Assembly (NCBI GenBank): GCA_016281295.1
Contig: JAEEII010000030.1
Span: forward strand, 1-5,389
Origin: Bacteroidales bacterium
GTDB lineage: Bacteria; Bacteroidota; Bacteroidia; Bacteroidales; F082
Reading direction: 5' to 3'
DNA: 5,389 nt
Shown piece after piece: positions 4,757-5,389 of this stretch. The translations under genes were made by a program, and so were the position numbers. The notes beneath the pieces were generated by a model, which was not told the DNA's origin, searched no databases, and saw only the letters and a program-made list of their open reading frames with translations. The stretch's first letter is position 1. Every line of letters starts with the position of its first letter.

Positions 4757-5389
4757 CTACGATTTCATTCTTTCCTGAGCGTCTTTACCTGCGCCCGTGC
4801 CCTTGTATTTGCTGCGTGTCGAATTCAGGCGATAAAATACCGAGACTTGGAACTTTTGCGTCGAGAAGACATTGTTTTGCTGGATTTGGTAATAGCCCAT
4901 GTCGCTATATTCGTTCATTCCACAGCGGCGCAGAATGTCGAGCACTGCTGCACGAACGGTGAGCGACTTGTCCTTCAGGAAACTCTTTTGAACGACAACA
5001 CCAAGGTTGATGTAGTTGTAATCGTTGTAGAAATTCAGCTGATGGCCGTTCGAGCGGAACATGAAGTTGAGGTCAACTTTCCAGTCATGCTTGAAACTGA
5101 AGGTGTTAAAAGCGTTGAAGGTAAAGACAGGCTTGTTGAAAAAGACCCTGCGTGTGCCTTCCGGAACATGAATGTCCTCAAGGTCGAGCCAAAGGTCTTG
5201 TTTCTCCACGCCTGCGGTGGCGTTGAGCGACCAAATGCCCACCCTTGGGGTCGCCGAAATATAGGCCCCAATGGTATTCACAGGTTTGTCGAGGTTGATG
5301 TGTTTGATGAGTGCGGTCTCGTCACCGGTGAGGTAGGCCCCATGCGTGACGGGATTCTTGCAATGCCCGTAGGCAGCCGTGAACGAGAG
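4757..5389 (-). CDS. Outer membrane beta-barrel family protein, C-terminal fragment (5' end off window)
   Basis: The frame is open from the right edge to a TAG at 4757, giving 210 residues of the C-terminus. The Val encoded by GTG at 5281 is an internal residue, because the frame continues upstream of it as LSFTAAYGHCKNPV. The sequence shows alternating polar and aromatic beta strands (VGIWSLNATAGVEKQDLWLD, FTFNAFNTFSFKHDWKVDLN, KFQVSVFYRLNSTRSKY). It ends KYKGTGAGKDAQERMKS, the tail typical of the Bacteroidetes outer-membrane beta-barrel family related to TonB-dependent receptors, which normally has an N-terminal carboxypeptidase-regulatory-like domain outside this window. Likely an outer-membrane transporter or receptor of unknown ligand. 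It converges on the regulator gene with 16 bp between stops and no clear terminator, so read-through or antisense overlap of the two mRNAs is likely. Confidence 0.85.
   Translation of the reverse strand, partial: LSFTAAYGHCKNPVTHGAYLTGDETALIKHINLDKPVNTIGAYISATPRVGIWSLNATAGVEKQDLWLDLEDIHVPEGTRRVFFNKPVFTFNAFNTFSFKHDWKVDLNFMFRSNGHQLNFYNDYNYINLGVVVQKSFLKDKSLTVRAAVLDILRRCGMNEYSDMGYYQIQQNNVFSTQKFQVSVFYRLNSTRSKYKGTGAGKDAQERMKS

Noticed and set aside
5279..5281. GTG at 5281 as the start of a 174-residue protein.
   Set aside because: The frame is open and barrel-like all the way to the right edge, so this Val is internal to a larger protein.

Overview
The window looks like chromosome from a Bacteroidota bacterium, most likely order Bacteroidales. 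The reasons are a TAnnTTTG-type -7 promoter element on each side of the only divergent gap, no recognisable Shine-Dalgarno sequences ahead of the genes, a GAS-repeat DUF2807 (head GIN) lipoprotein, a C-terminal fragment of an outer-membrane beta-barrel family protein, and a regulator ending in a helix-turn-helix (HTH) tail of a kind familiar from Bacteroidetes signalling proteins. The genus cannot be fixed from the sequence.

Layout. The left two thirds (1-3597) is one run of five minus-strand genes, read from right to left: (1) DUF2807 lipoprotein, 3597-2815; (2) zinc ribbon plus pyridoxamine-phosphate-oxidase-like (PNPOx-like) flavoprotein, 2802-2077; (3) small CDP-alcohol phosphatidyltransferase, 2067-1564; (4) YhbS-like GNAT acetyltransferase, 1567-932; (5) a GNAT domain fused to a second PNPOx-like domain, from 880 to beyond the left edge. 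Gaps are 12, 9, -4 and 51 bp, so this is very probably one operon. A 219-bp divergent intergenic region (3598-3816) carries promoter elements for both directions and a cluster of ACAAT boxes. To its right is a plus-strand TetR-type regulator (3817-4740) with an extra C-terminal HTH. It converges, with a 16-bp gap, on the 3' end of an outer-membrane beta-barrel protein gene that enters from the right edge (5389-4757, minus).

How the parts may fit together. The TetR-like protein is the obvious candidate regulator of itself and of the divergent operon. The operon combines a surface or periplasmic lipoprotein, a phospholipid head-group enzyme, two acetyltransferase domains and two nearly identical flavin-type reductase domains. 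This would suit an envelope or chemical-stress response, but that is inference; no substrate can be read from the sequence.

Most notable points: the PNPOx domain is present twice as a direct repeat (1-376 and 2109-2484, about 89% identical by hand count, with mismatches piling up towards one end); the downstream copy is fused to a GNAT domain; and the TetR protein has two DNA-binding-type domains, the second encoded across a nested inverted repeat.
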